Source: Boswellia sacra
Lineage: Eukaryota > Streptophyta > Magnoliopsida > Sapindales > Burseraceae
Reading direction: 5' to 3'
Assembly (NCBI GenBank): GCA_013180625.2
Contig: SNVD02013897.1
Coordinates: 777,172 to 841,171 of the forward strand
DNA length: 64,000 nt
Shown: piece by piece, positions 10,161-21,984 of the stretch
Layout of the letters: each line of letters opens with the position of its first letter
How positions within the stretch are numbered: the stretch's first letter is position 1
The notes under the pieces: generated by a model
What the model was told of the DNA's origin: nothing
Database searches by the model: none
What the model saw: the letters and a program-made list of their open reading frames with translations, nothing else
Position numbers and translations under genes: made by a program

Positions 10161-10220
10161 CATTAGAGGTAGCTAGAAATGAACGCCCTAAAATGATAGA
10201 AATTTAATTACATACTTCCA

Positions 10221-10649
10221 CTAGTTGTGTGTCCAAGATGATAAAATCCATAAGTAAATGAATTTATCGACTTGAACTAACACATCTTCTACTACTCCTC
10301 TTGGTACTTTGATTGATCTATCAGCAAGCAAAAGAGTCACAGAAGTCGGTTTTAACTCACCTAGATTGAGTTTCTGAAAAACCGAGTATGGAAGCAAATT
10401 CACACTAACACCAAGATCAAGCAAAGCTTGTTCAATTTTATGGCCTCCAATAACACATGAAATTGTAGGACAACCTAGATCCTTATATTTCACTGTATTA
10501 TTGTTTTGAAGAATAGCACTTACTTGCTCGGTTAGAAAGGCCTTCTTTTTCACAGTCAATTTGATTTTCACAGTGCATAAGTCTTTCAAAAATTTTGCAC
10601 AAGAAGGTACCTGTTTGATCACATCTAGCAAAGGAATGTTGACCTTCAC
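10221..10649 (-). pseudogene. Copy A aspartic protease region
   Basis: A retropepsin-like domain: GCPTISCVIGGHKIEQALLD followed by LGVSVNLLPYSVFQKL. The flap-side region SVTLLLADRSIKVPRGVVED follows. The active-site triad reads DLG where Athila family members also have DLG rather than DTG/DSG. It would cleave the Gag-Pol precursor. The frame ends at a stop shortly downstream. Confidence 0.85.
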
Positions 10650-12226
10650 CTATTTGAAAATTTCAAAGATTTTAGAATTGTGAGTTAGCTTCTTTTGTGT
10701 GGCTAATGCTTGAGGAAATGGAGGCACAAATGAGGATTTGGTTTATTCTTCGCTAGGTGTTGGTTTGGCAACCTCTCCTTGCCCTTTAGAGATCAATTCA
10801 TCTTCTTTTTCACAAGGGTTAGGAATGTGTTTTTCAACAACCTTACTATTGCGAAAGGTCATGACTGATTTGGCTTGGTCAAAATAATTGTTACTTGAAC
10901 TCCCTGCATTTGAGTTAGATTGATCTTTGGGGTTTTGCAATGTTTAAGAAGGAAATTTCTCCTTCTCTTGGATGCTAAATGTAGATGCAAATTTTGCAGG
11001 AATGTTTGACAAATTTGCTAATGTTTGAGCAGTTTCACTATTGAAAGTCTCTTGCTTTGTAATGAATGAATGCAATGTTTCTTCAAGGTCATTCCTAGGA
11101 AGAGGAGCATATGTATGATCATGAGAATTTTAAAAATTTTATCATGTTTGAAAAGGGACTTGTGAAGATTGTGCATGATTGTCATTTTTCCAACTAAAAT
11201 TTGGATGATTTCTCCAACTGGGATTGTAAGTTTGTGAGTATGGATTGTGATTTGGCCTTTTGTAAGTGTTCAAGGCATTGGCTTGCTCATGGAGACATTC
11301 CCTAAAGGCAGGCAAAGTTGGGCAATCATCAGTAGAATGGTCATTGTCATTACAAATGTTACAAACATTTTCTTGAATAGAATTCAATTCACCACTCTTT
11401 TTCATCTCTGAAGCCTCGACTTTTCTAGCTAGGGATGCATATTTGGCTTGAAGGTCATGGTCTTCCCTAAGGTTATAAATGCCTCTATTGGATGTCGAGG
11501 TCGAGGCCTTGCTTAGTACCTCATAGGTGCCAGCAGTGTCCCAATTTTGTGCCTTTTCTGCAAAGGAATCAGTCAATTGCTTCCTTAGGGTCTTTATCTC
11601 CAAATTCTTCATTGCACATTAATTCTACTAGTTTCCTATCTTGAGGTGTTAACCCTTCATAGAAATGTGTAACTATTCTCCAAGTTTCAAAACCATAGTG
11701 AGGACAAGTGTTAATTAGTTCCTTATACCTATCCCAACATTGATAAAGGGTTTCCCCTTGTTTTTAAGAGAAATTGAAAATTTGTTTTTTAAAAGAATTT
11801 GTTCTATGGGTAGAAAATTTTTTTTTTCAAAAATTGTTGTTTCATCTCATCCCATGAACTGATGGAATTCGACCTCAAATTTTGTAGCCATATTTTAGCT
11901 TTATCTTTCAAGGAAAAAGGAAAAAGCTTTAATCTAATGGTATTTATGCTACAATTTGGGTCACTGTAGGAGTTACATACCTCTTCAAAGATTTTTAAGT
12001 GCGAATATGGGTTCTCCATATCAAGGCCATGAAAGGTAGGTAGAAGTCGAACAAAACTTGGTTTGAAATTGAAATGGACTGAATCAGGAGGAGAAACTAC
12101 ACAAGATGGTGCACTAGTCCTTACCGGATTCATGTAATCTCTGAGGATTCTTGGTTGGTTTTGATCGTTTTGTTGGGAACGATTGTCCTCTTCATCCGTG
12201 AACCTCTCCACTAGATTGTCGGCCAT
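10650..12226 (-). pseudogene. Copy A gag
   Basis: The N-terminal part (12226-11804) opens MADNLVERFTDEEDN and includes the capsid helices (FHGLDMENPYSHLKIFEEVC, RLKLFPFSLKDKAKIWLQNL, SISSWDEMKQQFLKKKIF). After a frame change near 11800 the second half (11612-11142) carries a CCHC zinc knuckle, CNICNDNDHSTDDC, followed by Asn/Pro-rich sequence. A third acidic stretch (10940-10743) leads to the protease. Gag packages element RNA. The frame is broken at least three times. Confidence 0.87.
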
Positions 12227-12404
12227 GTTTTCTAAGGAAGATGATGTTTTTCTAACAAGTCTACCACTAGATGTTCATGACCAAATTTTCAAGCAAGAAA
12301 GAAACAAGAAAAGAAAAGAAAAGATGAACACACGATAAAGAAAAAAATTAAGTTCTAAAATGAGAAAAGAGAATACTTACGATTTTGCACGCCAATTTTT
12401 ACCT

Positions 12405-12422
12405 TCCCCGGCAATGGTGCCA
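12405..12422 (-). other. Primer-binding site of copy A (tRNA-Asp)
   Basis: Minus strand reads TGGCACCATTGCCGGGGA, 6 nt after the 5' LTR. The complement of the plant tRNA-Asp 3' end is TGGCGCCGTTGCCGGGGA. The only two differences are G-to-A changes, both at CpG sites, consistent with deamination of methylated cytosine. Confidence 0.9.
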
Positions 12423-12428
12423 AAAACT

Positions 12429-13786
12429 TGATACATCCGAAAATAGGATTGTCTCCCAAGTATAGAAGTGTCGAAGTAATAAACCCGGTGAGACTGGGGT
12501 CGATCCACGAGGAAAGGGATTTTAGCGCTATAAATTATAAGCTAAGCAAATATGATATGAGTGATTTGAAGATATGACAAGATAATATCAACAATAGATA
12601 AAAATAATTATAATGTGCAAATAAAAGAAATTAACACAATAATAATGAAAGCTAAGGTTAGGGGATTCGCCTTTGATATATCGAATAAGGATAAGTAGCC
12701 ATTTTTGTTATATGAATTATATTTGTTTCATTACCAATATTTATACCACTTCCTGTAAATGGGTTCAAGCATCCATTGTGCCAATCACCATATGTCTACA
12801 ACAAATCAAGGTTCCTAACTAGATTTGTGTCTGTAAGGAAGAACCATACGACATCTAGAAAGGATCCAAGCATTTGATGTGCCAAGGATTGTCGACACTG
12901 GATCAAGAACTCCACTTTACGAGTAGTGTCAAGATTGATTAAGAAGATAAATATAAATCATATAAAGTAAATACCACAAGATTATGATAATTAAGCACAT
13001 ATCAAAGTGTTAGAAAATCCTTATTCTCATATCAAGGGTTTCATCCTTTTACCTTAGCAAAAGAGAAATTAGAAAGACATTATAAGAGAAAGAAAACAAA
13101 TTATAAGAAAAAGGAAATTCATTAATAACATAAAAATACAAGAGAGAAAAACACAATAACAAGGGATCCCAGAAAAGGCCAAGATGCCCTCATGGGTCAC
13201 AAGGCACCTCTATTTATAGATACATTCAGGGGACTTGTCAAATTACAAAGGAATAATTGTCAAATATTAGGTGCACCAACTTTGACAATTAGGGTAATTA
13301 AGTGAACCGACTTTGACCACCAATTGTGACATTGAATTATTGAGAATTTTGATCACATGTCTTCATGAAAGTCGTAGATATTTCTCTCAGCTTTCTAGAA
13401 CATCTTGATTTATATAATTTGGATACGTATTTTGAGAGATATGGTCAAAATACTGAGGCATGGTCAAACTAGGCTGAGGCTGTAGATAGGTTCACTTCAA
13501 GCCCATTTTTGGTCCACTAAGAGCCCGAATTTGATGATACTTTTGAAATATAATCTTGTAGATAATTTAATCATCTTTCCAAAACATTAAGAGTTGCACC
13601 ATTGTGATCTATAAATAGAAAGTTATGCCCAATTTACCAAACCTACATCAAAACCAAAATTAAGAGAAAGTTAATTCAAAACATGTAAAGATTACAAATA
13701 TGCTTAAGTTGAGGAATTTAATGACACTGTTAATGCAATATGATGAATTAAGCTCTTATTAAGCATACATATTTAAGTGTTCATCA
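12429..13786 (-). repeat. Copy A 5' LTR
   Basis: Length 1358, beginning TGATACATCC and ending TTCATCA on the plus strand. A promoter-type TATA box reading CTATAAATAG on the minus strand lies at 13208-13220. It differs from the 3' LTR (2593-3952) by scattered substitutions and small indels, so the insertion is not very recent. Confidence 0.93.
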
Positions 13787-15839
13787 GGTTTACATAGCTG
13801 TCACCATCATATGGTCTATATAGCCATCACCAATTAAAATCTCATTCATCATAACTTTTTTTTGGAGCATATGATCATTAAGCATAGAAGCAATTGGATT
13901 TATTTTTCATAAAAGTAAACATACACCCTTATCAATAACCATATAACTTTTGAATATAACTACATGATGTGTGTGGTGCCAAAAGTGGATGTAGTTACCC
14001 AAAATATTCTGCAATATGTTATGTGGTGCGTTAATCAAATATTTACCACTTTTCTTTAGGAAAATGCGATAACTCTATTTGATTTAATTAGAACTCTTTC
14101 TCACAATTATTATTTCCAAAACTAACTCATAGTTCAATAATAATAGCCACCATATTTTAGCCCTTAATTAATGAAATCATTAATTTAGGCAATATTTAAA
14201 AAAAGAAAAGTTAAGTGTATGACCATTGTTTCAATGGATTTCAAGATTGTATTAATGTGAAATTTCTTTAAGAAATAGCACTTAATGGTTTGCTTAGATC
14301 AATTTTCTCCAATAGAAGATAACTACCATAAACCCTCATTTGGGGAGTAAGACCCTAAGACGGGCCAAGTCGAGGATTATAGATAGCCCATCCATATGGA
14401 CCAACAATGGAAGCTTTAGGTTTAAATTTAATTAAACTTTTTCCCATTCAAACATTTAAACACTCTGGGATTTTGTCTAAAATATGGCTTATAAAACTTT
14501 TTCAAACCTTTTGAAACTTTTACATTCATATTTTATTTCTTAGCTAATCTCATTAATTAAGATTATGATTTATATTCTATTTATCAAACTCTTTGAGAAA
14601 TATATAAATCACCTTATTAATTACTTATATTAATCTAATCAATTTCAAGTAATTTTATTTATATATTCCATTAATAAAACACTTTGATTAATTATATATA
14701 AATTTATGCATGAATGTATGGAAATGTCATAATACATGATGTGACATTTCCCTTTCCCTATATGGCATGTGACATGTCATTATTTCATTTAAGACTTAAA
14801 TAAATCAATCATACAATAAACATACATGTGTATCAATACTTCGCCTTTTCCTAAAATATTAGAATGAGCTCTTGTATCTTCTTGGCAACTCCCTTGTGTT
14901 TGTATATATCCATTAGTTCCAAGACAATTTTCAAAATTCATAAAATTAAAATTTAGAGTGTATAGTGAACTATCTCAAAGTTGTCTAGAAATTCTAAAAA
15001 TTTTTTCGACACCCCTACAATTTTGGAACGCTTTCATATTTGTAGTTTCACCCCTACATATTGCAACTTCGATTTTATGGGCTATGCCACCCCAATTTTA
15101 TCTTCGTTTTGGGCTACAAAACCACAAAAATAACATGGACAACATGAGAGACCATCCAATAAATCATTTGCTCTCATATGGGCCTTAGTTTCAAAATAAC
15201 CCATGCTTGAAAAGTGAAACAACTTGGAACCAACCTAGAATTACGCTTGTATAATCCCATGAAGCCCAAAACCATTGATATGTTTCTTGCCCAATAGCTA
15301 TTAGGTGTCTTAAACAGCTTATTGGGCCATGGTTTAGTGATAAACCACCAAGCTAGGCCCATAGAACAACACCCAATAGCCCAATGGGCCAAAAATACCA
15401 AAAAAAAACCATGCATTTTGGACTTGGTCTCACCCCACTTATGTTTGGATTAATTTGATTGGGCTTAGGGCATTCACAAAAACCTTTTAGCCCATCAAAA
15501 ACACAAAGCCTAGAACTTTTCTAGGGTTGGCTGGCACCTCCAAGGCAACCCCCATGTGCCCTAATGCAAAGCCTTAGTGTTTTGGCTCTAGGTTTGCGTT
15601 TTGTGAGCTTCAGGCCCACGACCCATGAGGCTTTGCCCTTCAAACCCTAAGGCAACCCCTTGCACGACTTGGGCTATGCTTAGAACCTTCCATATGGGCT
15701 TGGAGTATAGCCTCCTAAAGCCCAATTATTTTGTGCACAACACTTGTGCCCTAACCCTAGCCTCCAACATCCTTGGCTGATTCAGCCTCCTAGCTCCTTT
15801 GATCTCTATCAAAATTCATGATTTTTACATCAATAATAC
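13787..15839. other. Relic DNA between copies A and B, no gene seen
   Basis: AT-rich at 13800-14900, then a segment at 15070-15800 dense in GGGCC/GGCCCA/AGCCC text typical of plant LTR or noncoding retroelement DNA. Longest open stretches are low-complexity and not protein-like. Copy B is inserted at its right end; the sequence beyond B at 23152 may be the continuation. Confidence 0.5.
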
Positions 15840-17393
15840 TGATAAACACTTAAATATGTATGGTTAACAAGAGCATAATTTATCATATTGCATTAATAGT
15901 GTCATTAAATTCCTCAACTTAAGCATATTTGTAGCCTTTGTATCTTTTAAATTAACTGTATCTTAATTTTGGTTTTTCTTATAGGTTCAGTAAAATGGAC
16001 ATAACTTTATATTTATAGATTAGAATGGTGCAAATCTTAATTTGTTGGAAAGATGATTAAATTATCTATAAGATCATGTTTCACAGGTATCATGAAATTC
16101 AGGCTCTTAGTAGACCGCAAAAGGGTTTGAAGTGAACCCATTTATAATTTCGGCCCAGTCTAACAGTGCCTACGTATTTTGATCATATCTCTTGATATAC
16201 GTATCCAAATCGTATGAATCAAGATGTTATAGAAAGCTTAAAGAAATATTTATAATTTAATGAAGACATGTGATCAAAATTCTAAATAATTCGATGTCGA
16301 AATCGGTGGTCAAAGTCAGTGCGTATGATGATCCAAATTGTCAACAAGATATTTTACAATTGTCTCTTTGTAATTTGACAAGTTTGCCCCTGAATGTATC
16401 TATAAATAGAGGTGCATTATGACCTATTAGGGCATCTTGGCATTGGCTGGGATCTCTTATTATTGTGTTTTCTCCCTTGTGTTTGTTCTCTTAATGTTAT
16501 TAATAAATCTTCTTTTTCTTGCAATTTGTTTTCTTTCTTTTATAATGTCTTGCTAAATTCTCTTTTGCTAAGGTGAAAGGGTGAAACCCTTGATATGAGA
16601 ATAAGGATTTTCTAACCCTTTGATATGTGCTTAATAATCATAATTTTTTGTTATTTATTTTATATGATTTATATTTATTTTCTTAATCAATCTTGACACC
16701 ACTTGTAAAGGGGAGGTCTTGATCCATTGTAGACAATCTTTGACACATCAAATGCTTGGATTCTTTCTAGATGTCGTATGGTTCTTCCTTATCGACACAA
16801 TTCTAGTTAGGAATCTTGATTTATTGTAGACATATAGTGATTGGCACATTGGACGCTTGAACCCGTTTACAAGAAATGGTATAAATATTGGTAATGAAAC
16901 AAATATAATTCATATAACTAAAATAGACTTAAATGACATACCTTTCGATTGCAACTTCCTTGATGTGTGAATTCCACTTGACTTATAATTGGGTTGTTTA
17001 TCCTTATTTGATATATCAAGGGCAGATCCCCTAAACTTAGCTTCCATTATTATTGTGTTAATTTCTCTTACTTGTATATTTTAAGTATTCTTGTTTACAG
17101 CTTATGAGCTTTATCTTTCATTTGCTATGGTAAGTTTTACCTCATATTTTTATGGATGGTTTTACCACTTTTTATTCTTATTTCACATTTGAATGGTCGG
17201 TAGTACCGCCTACCATCTTTAGTTTTATTTGTTAATATTATGTTGTCATTTCTTTGTTATCATTCATATTATATTTTCTCATCTTTTATTTTGTATCGTT
17301 AAATCCCCTTCCTCATGGATCGACCCCGGTCTTACTGGGTTTATTACTTCAATATTCTTATACTTGGGAGATAATCCTTTTTTGGATGCATCA
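15840..17393 (+). repeat. Copy B 5' LTR (long variant)
   Basis: Runs from TGATAAACAC to GGATGCATCA, 1554 bp. TATA box TATAAATAG at 16401-16409. Compared with copies A and C it contains extra sequence at about 16920-16990 and 17085-17240, including short palindromic motifs. The conserved block GGATCGACCCCGGTCTTACTGG lies near 17318. Confidence 0.92.
17126..17217 (+). repeat. Palindromic motif cluster in copy B LTR
   Basis: Short imperfect palindromes such as ATGGTAAGTTTTACC, ATGGATGGTTTTACCAC and GGTCGGTAGTACCGCCTACC. Equivalents are in the copy B 3' LTR (22881-22975) and, inverted, in copy D (60576-60713). They are absent from the shorter LTRs of A and C. They lie downstream of the TATA box, so they would be in the transcript leader. 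Confidence 0.6.
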
Positions 17394-17399
17394 AGTTTT

Positions 17400-17417
17400 T
17401 GGCGCCGTTGCGGGGGA
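17400..17417 (+). other. Primer-binding site of copy B (tRNA-Asp)
   Basis: TGGCGCCGTTGCGGGGGA, one mismatch to the complement of the tRNA-Asp 3' end, placed 6 nt after the LTR as in copy A. Confidence 0.92.
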
Positions 17418-17502
17418 AGGTAAAATTTGGCGTTAGTTGATAGAATTATTAGAAGCCACTCATCTTCTTTAAAAACATGCTCAAACGTACCTAAGAACAT
17501 TA

Positions 17503-18540
17503 ATGGACAACATAAATCTTATAAGAACCTGTGCACGATCATGCATAGTCTTCCCTCATGATGCAATATATTTCAACCATGAATCGGATTTCATTCAATT
17601 CTTACCTTACATTCATGGCCTAGATGTTGAAAACCCATATTTGCACTTAAGAGAATTTGAAGAGTTTCGCAATACCTATAGTGACCTAAATTGTAGCATC
17701 AACATCTTTAGTTTAAAGCTTTTCCTTTTTCTTTAAAAGATAAAGCTAAAACATGGCTACAAAATCTTAGGTCGGGATCCATTAGCTCATGGGATGAAAT
17801 GCAACAACAATTTCTGAAAAAAAAATCTTTCCTCCCTATAGAAAAAAAATTCTCTCAAAAGACAAATCACTACTTTCCCTCAAAAACAAGGAGAGACATT
17901 TTAATAGTGTTGGGATAGATACAAAGCATTGCTTAATACTTTTTCTCACCGTGTTTTGAAAACATGGAGACTAGTTTCAATTTTCTATGAAGGTCTAACA
18001 CGTTAAGATAGGCAAATGTTAAAATTAATGTGCAATGGACAATTTGAAAATAAAGACCCTGATGAAGCAATCGATTACCTAGACTTACTAGCGAAAAATG
18101 CACAAAATTGGGATAATGTTGGCACCTATGAGGTACCAAGAACATCTAGTAGAGGCATTTTTAACCTTAAGGAAAATCATGATCTTCATGTTAAATTTGC
18201 ATGCCTAGCTAGAAAAGTCGAGGACCAAGAAATGTGGTCTATGCAAGAAATTGTATGTCGCATTTGTAATATTGGTGATCATCCTACGGATGATTGCCCA
18301 ATTGTGTCTGCCTTTAGGAAAAGTCTCCATGAGCAAACCAATGTTTTAAACATTTTCCAAAGGTCAAATCCTAATCCTTACAAAACTATAATTTTGGATG
18401 GAAAAATCACTCATATTTTGATTGGAGGAATGATAATCATGCACAATCTTACCAACCACCCTTTCAATCATATCAAAATTTTCAAAAATCTCATAGTCAT
18501 GCACCTTATGAGGATCTTAAAGAAACATTAGATTCATTCA
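17503..18540 (+). pseudogene. Copy B gag
   Basis: 17503-17736 reads the capsid start (ARSCIVFPHDAIYFN, YIHGLDVENPYLHLREFEEF), then frame changes through 17740-18000. 18016-18531 contains NWDNVGTYEVPRTSSRGIFN and a zinc knuckle CRICNIGDHPTDDC. It is clearly homologous to the copy A gag (11142-12226). A run of nine A residues at 17818-17826 coincides with one frame break. Confidence 0.85.
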
Positions 18541-19440
18541 TTGCAAAGCAAGAGGCTTTTAATAGTCAAGTTGCTCAAACTATGGCAAACTTGAATGATG
18601 CTCTTGAAAAACTTGCCTTTGCACTTAGCACTCATGAGAAATGTGAGTTTCCATCTCAACTATCGCTAAACCCCATCAATCCAAATGTGATCAAGTGGCC
18701 AACATCTAGACCGAGATTCGGTCAGTACTCTTAACAATGGTAAGGTTGATAAAGAACATGTTCTTAACCCTTATGAGAAAGATGATGAATCAATCCCAAA
18801 AGGTAAGGAAGAGGTTAATAAACCTACACCTAACAAAGAAAAGACCGAATCCTCACTTATGTCCTCATTTCATGATGCAAAGGAAGTTAACCAAAATTTT
18901 GACATTAATGAATTTTTCAAGCATGATGAAAATGAGGAAGCTAATAGGATTAAAACTAATGTGGAAGACAATATTCAAAATGGGAATCTTTTAAGTCCTT
19001 AAAAAACCAGTTTAACTAGTTCATTTGAACCAAATATGCTACTAGAGCCCATTACTTCTAAAGAATTTTCATTATTTGATTTTGTACAAGTGAAGGAGAT
19101 TAAGAGTTGGGATCCATGTTTTGAAAAAAGGCAAGAAGAAACATCCACACTAAAGAATGCATGCTTCACAGACAAACAAACTCAGACAGTAGTAATCTCT
19201 TCCAATGTCACAAATAAAGGAAAAAGAGGGGTACCACCTCAATACTATATTTTTGACCATGGTAAATTACTTTCGAAGAGATTCCTCTCTTGGCATTTCT
19301 TTATCACGATTGATCGAATTTTATCCGTTTGTGCCATATTTTCATTTTTATTTTTATTCTTGATTTTTGCTATCAGTTTTAGTTTGTTTTTATTTTTTTT
19401 ATGTGTTATTATTGTGTGTTTTTATTTCCTGGTCAAGTGG
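18541..19440 (+). pseudogene. Copy B gag tail and residual PR-RT linker
   Basis: 18740-18995 in pieces reads NPYEKDDESIPKGKEEVNKP, matching the acidic gag tail of copy A (10743-10940). 19036-19150 (EPITSKEFSLFDFVQ, SWDPCFEKRQEE) resembles the protease-RT linker of copy E near 51000. Protease and the entire polymerase and integrase are missing, so several kb were lost between here and 19428. The rest is T-rich. Confidence 0.55.
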
Positions 19441-19521
19441 CAGATATGATACTCTGTGGCCTTTAAAGTCGATTTTCAGTTCTCTAAAAACTGTTGCTTA
19501 CTCTACATTCATTTTCTTCAC

Positions 19522-20058
19522 ATGGATACCATTCTCTCAAATATGTGTAGACATTTTCCCTCAAAATGATTTGCTTAAAATTTACAAAGCTTGCGTAGAA
19601 AGACTAAGGATGTTGATGGGAAAAGATATTCCTATTGATTTAAGATGGTTCATTGAAGCCAATGTTCGATTTTCTTGTTTTAAGATGATCTTGTTTCTCA
19701 CATGCCAGGTTTGGAAAAAAGCTCTTATGCCAAAAAGCGAAGAGCAAAAAGGTCACAAGTTTGTTACAAATGTGTAAGATGGACTTGTGACCAGCGTTGC
19801 CACTCATTGGGATATTTGTCTAACAATTAAGAGGATAAGCTACAATTCATCAAGGATGGACTGAGTAGGGAGTCTTTGGATCATATCCAATTGACTCTTG
19901 AGACGCATTCTTGTAAAATTGTGTAGCGTGAAATTTTGAAATTATTAACATAATTTCGAGAAGAGCAGGAACGTTAAAGTCACAAAAATTTGACTCAAAA
20001 CAACCATGTTTGCCAATTTATAAGAAAACTGGATAGGAAATATATCCCCAACTCATAG
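19522..20058 (+). pseudogene. Copy B Cys-rich ORF, frameshifted
   Basis: Starts MDTILSNMC and follows the copy A protein through RLRMLM and RWFIEANVRFS. One or more indels near 19680 then shift the frame, after which the homologous text (SSYAKKRRAKRSQV, CYKCVRWTC, GYLSNN, LQFIKDGLSRESLD, LTLETHSC) is read in another frame. Internal stops follow near 19830 and 19925. The ending IPNS-stop is the same as in copies A and E. It confirms that the ORF is a constant part of the family. Confidence 0.75.
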
Positions 20059-20378
20059 AACGTGTTTAAGCCGTTTCTGAATGTAAAACCAAAGGAAGAT
20101 GTGAGCCACAGGCACACCTACCTATACGTATTCATATGCTATCATTTTTTAATTTTAATGCCTTACAGCTGTCATTTTTTAATTTATATCTTTTGGTTGA
20201 CTTGTGAATTTATGTTGTCTTATTTCTATCATGAATTTCTATGCTTTATTGTCAAACTTTTTTAACTAATAGCCAAGCTACATATATAGATGTCATCATT
20301 AGAATACCTTTTTGCACTCCATAAATATGACATCTCTTGTTCTTCACTTCACACATATAGCTAGAGAGTTGCATACAC

Positions 20379-20998
20379 ATAGAAGGAACCCCAAAACGTC
20401 AAATCCAAAAGACATGTGTATTCTGTAGATCTCGACCTGGAAAAAGTGAAGAGTTTGTAGCAGTAGCACATTATCTTGGTAGGTTATTAGCTAAAAGAAA
20501 GATTCATGTGGTTTATGGGGAAGGTAGCATCGGGTTAATGGGTTGTGTGTCAACGGCTGCACTTGTAGGAGGTAGTCAAGTTTTAGGTGTTATTCCTAAA
20601 GTTTTGGCTGTAGAAGGCATCCTTGGAAAAACGGTTGGGCAGGAGTTACAGGTCTCTTCTATGCATGAACGTATGGCATATATGCTTATCAATTCGAATG
20701 CCTTTATTGCTTTAGCAAGTGGCTTTGGTACTTTCGAAGGAATCTCCATAAAAAACCCATAGATTTGTTGAATGTTAAAAATTTCTTTGATCCTTTGATA
20801 CGTTTTGTTGATGCAATTGTATAACAGAATTTTATCCCTCATTCGATGCGACAGATCCTTGTTTCTGCCACTACTACTCGTGAATTACTTGAAAAATTAC
20901 AAGCAGTCGAGTATGAACCTGACCCAGCTATAACTCAAATTAATTGGTCAAAGGAACAAAACAAAAAGTACAAATTGGATCTGAATCTCCATTTGTAA
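20379..20998 (+). pseudogene. Copy B LOG, inactivated
   Basis: Homologous to the copy A LOG over its full length. The start codon is ATA instead of ATG. YGEGSIGLMGCVST keeps GLMG, and SMHERMAYM keeps the Arg that copy A lost. The signature reads ASGFGTFEG instead of PGGFGTLEE, and about 45 bp encoding the following helix are deleted, bringing a stop at 20761. The C-terminal part resumes downstream and ends at TAA 20996-20998. It is intronless like the others. Confidence 0.88.
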
Positions 20999-21688
20999 TT
21001 TTTCTTTTATTTTATTTATAACTTTTTATTTTACGTGTCTTTCAGGTCGTCTCTTTTGAATAACTAAAGCTTCAAGTAATGTCTCCTATACTTTATCTCT
21101 CTACATTTAAACATTAAGGACAATGTTTCATTTGGTTGGGGGGGAAGGGTAGTAGACATAAGTGTGTCTTATAATCGAGTTAGTAATTAGTTTCAGAGTG
21201 CGATGTAAAGAGTCCAAATCCTCTTGTGATGCATTCTGGATCAGGAATGGTAGAGTAAAGAGGGCCTTTTTTGAACTCTTGAAACCTATTCTAACCAATT
21301 TGTCATTTGTTTTGATTTGGTACTTTTGAAGACTGATTTTAGCTAAATTGGTATTATTTAGTTTTGATTTTTGAATTTTATAATAAGGATGTCTTATTCA
21401 CCTCACTTTGAATTATTCAAATCTATGAACTCTCACAACCTTATCATTTAATAAACTGTTTTCTCATGTACTCATTAAGCAAGTATTCATGAACCTTTCT
21501 TCACACACACACATACTTTGATACATGATTATGGGTTGCAAAATGAAATGTTGTAATATTTGAGTTCTTTTGTTTTGTTTATGATAACAACAAAAGGAAG
21601 GGGAAAGTAAAAAAAAAAAAAAAAGAGAGAGAGAGAGAGAGAAAAAAATGAAATTAAAAAAATATGTGGATAAGTTTGGTCTCATAGC
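20999..21688 (+). other. Copy B 3' noncoding region
   Basis: Shares with copies A and D the ATGTCTCCTATACTTTATCTC, CATTTGGTTGGGGGGGAAGG and ATTCTGGATCAGGAATGG blocks (same order, opposite strand). Contains a poly-A/(GA)n low-complexity run at 21608-21650. No ORF is conserved. Confidence 0.6.
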
Positions 21689-21970
21689 CTCCTTAATTCA
21701 AGCAATTAAGCCTGATGGTTGCCTAAACACCTAATACCCTAAGACCAACTGGTTTGGGAGCTATTGGCCCAAAGCCTGTTACATGGATTAAGGAGAAAGC
21801 TTAAGGGGATTGAACATTGCACTATCCACAAGTTTCTAATCAAAAGTAAAGCATCAGCAATCCGAGTCATTAAGCTCATAGGGCTGTCTTAACACCTAAT
21901 GCCCTAAGGCCAACTGGTCTAGGAGTCATTAGCCTAAGGGTCGCTACATGGATTAAAGATGCATTGTTTT
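21689..21970 (+). repeat. Structured repeats R2 and R1 of copy B
   Basis: R2 runs 21689-21795 with CTCCTTAAT and ATTAAGGAG ends, 107 nt exactly as in copies A and D. R1 follows at about 21855-21970. Both keep the core ACACCTAATRCCCTAAGRCC and AACTGGT. The sequence breaks off into the truncated 3' LTR right after R1. Confidence 0.72.
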
Positions 21971-21984
21971 AATATATATATAAT

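Larger units (their letters stand above)
2593..13786 (-). mobile_element. Copy A: Athila-like Ty3/gypsy element carrying LOG cargo
   Basis: Two long terminal repeats (2593-3952 and 12429-13786) flank an internal region of about 8.5 kb read on the minus strand. A tRNA-Asp primer site adjoins the right LTR, which is therefore the 5' LTR, and a purine tract adjoins the left one. The flanking 5-mers are GGCTT and GGTTT, a target duplication with one substitution. Coding order is gag, protease, reverse transcriptase, RNase H, integrase, a Cys-rich ORF, then LOG. The tRNA-Asp primer and the polymerase motifs (LDGYSGYYQI, PFGLCNAPVTFQ) fit the Athila lineage. gag and pol are broken by several stops and frameshifts, but both cargo ORFs are open. 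Confidence 0.92.

Noticed and set aside
15174..15416. 80-codon minus-strand ORF rich in Trp and Cys
   Set aside because: It is generated by repeated GGCCCA/CCAATAGCCC text in noncoding retroelement DNA, with no start context or homology signal.
17229..17500. ORFs over the LTR end and primer site of copy B
   Set aside because: They cover the LTR boundary block shared by all family LTRs, including solo LTR C, and are chance frames.
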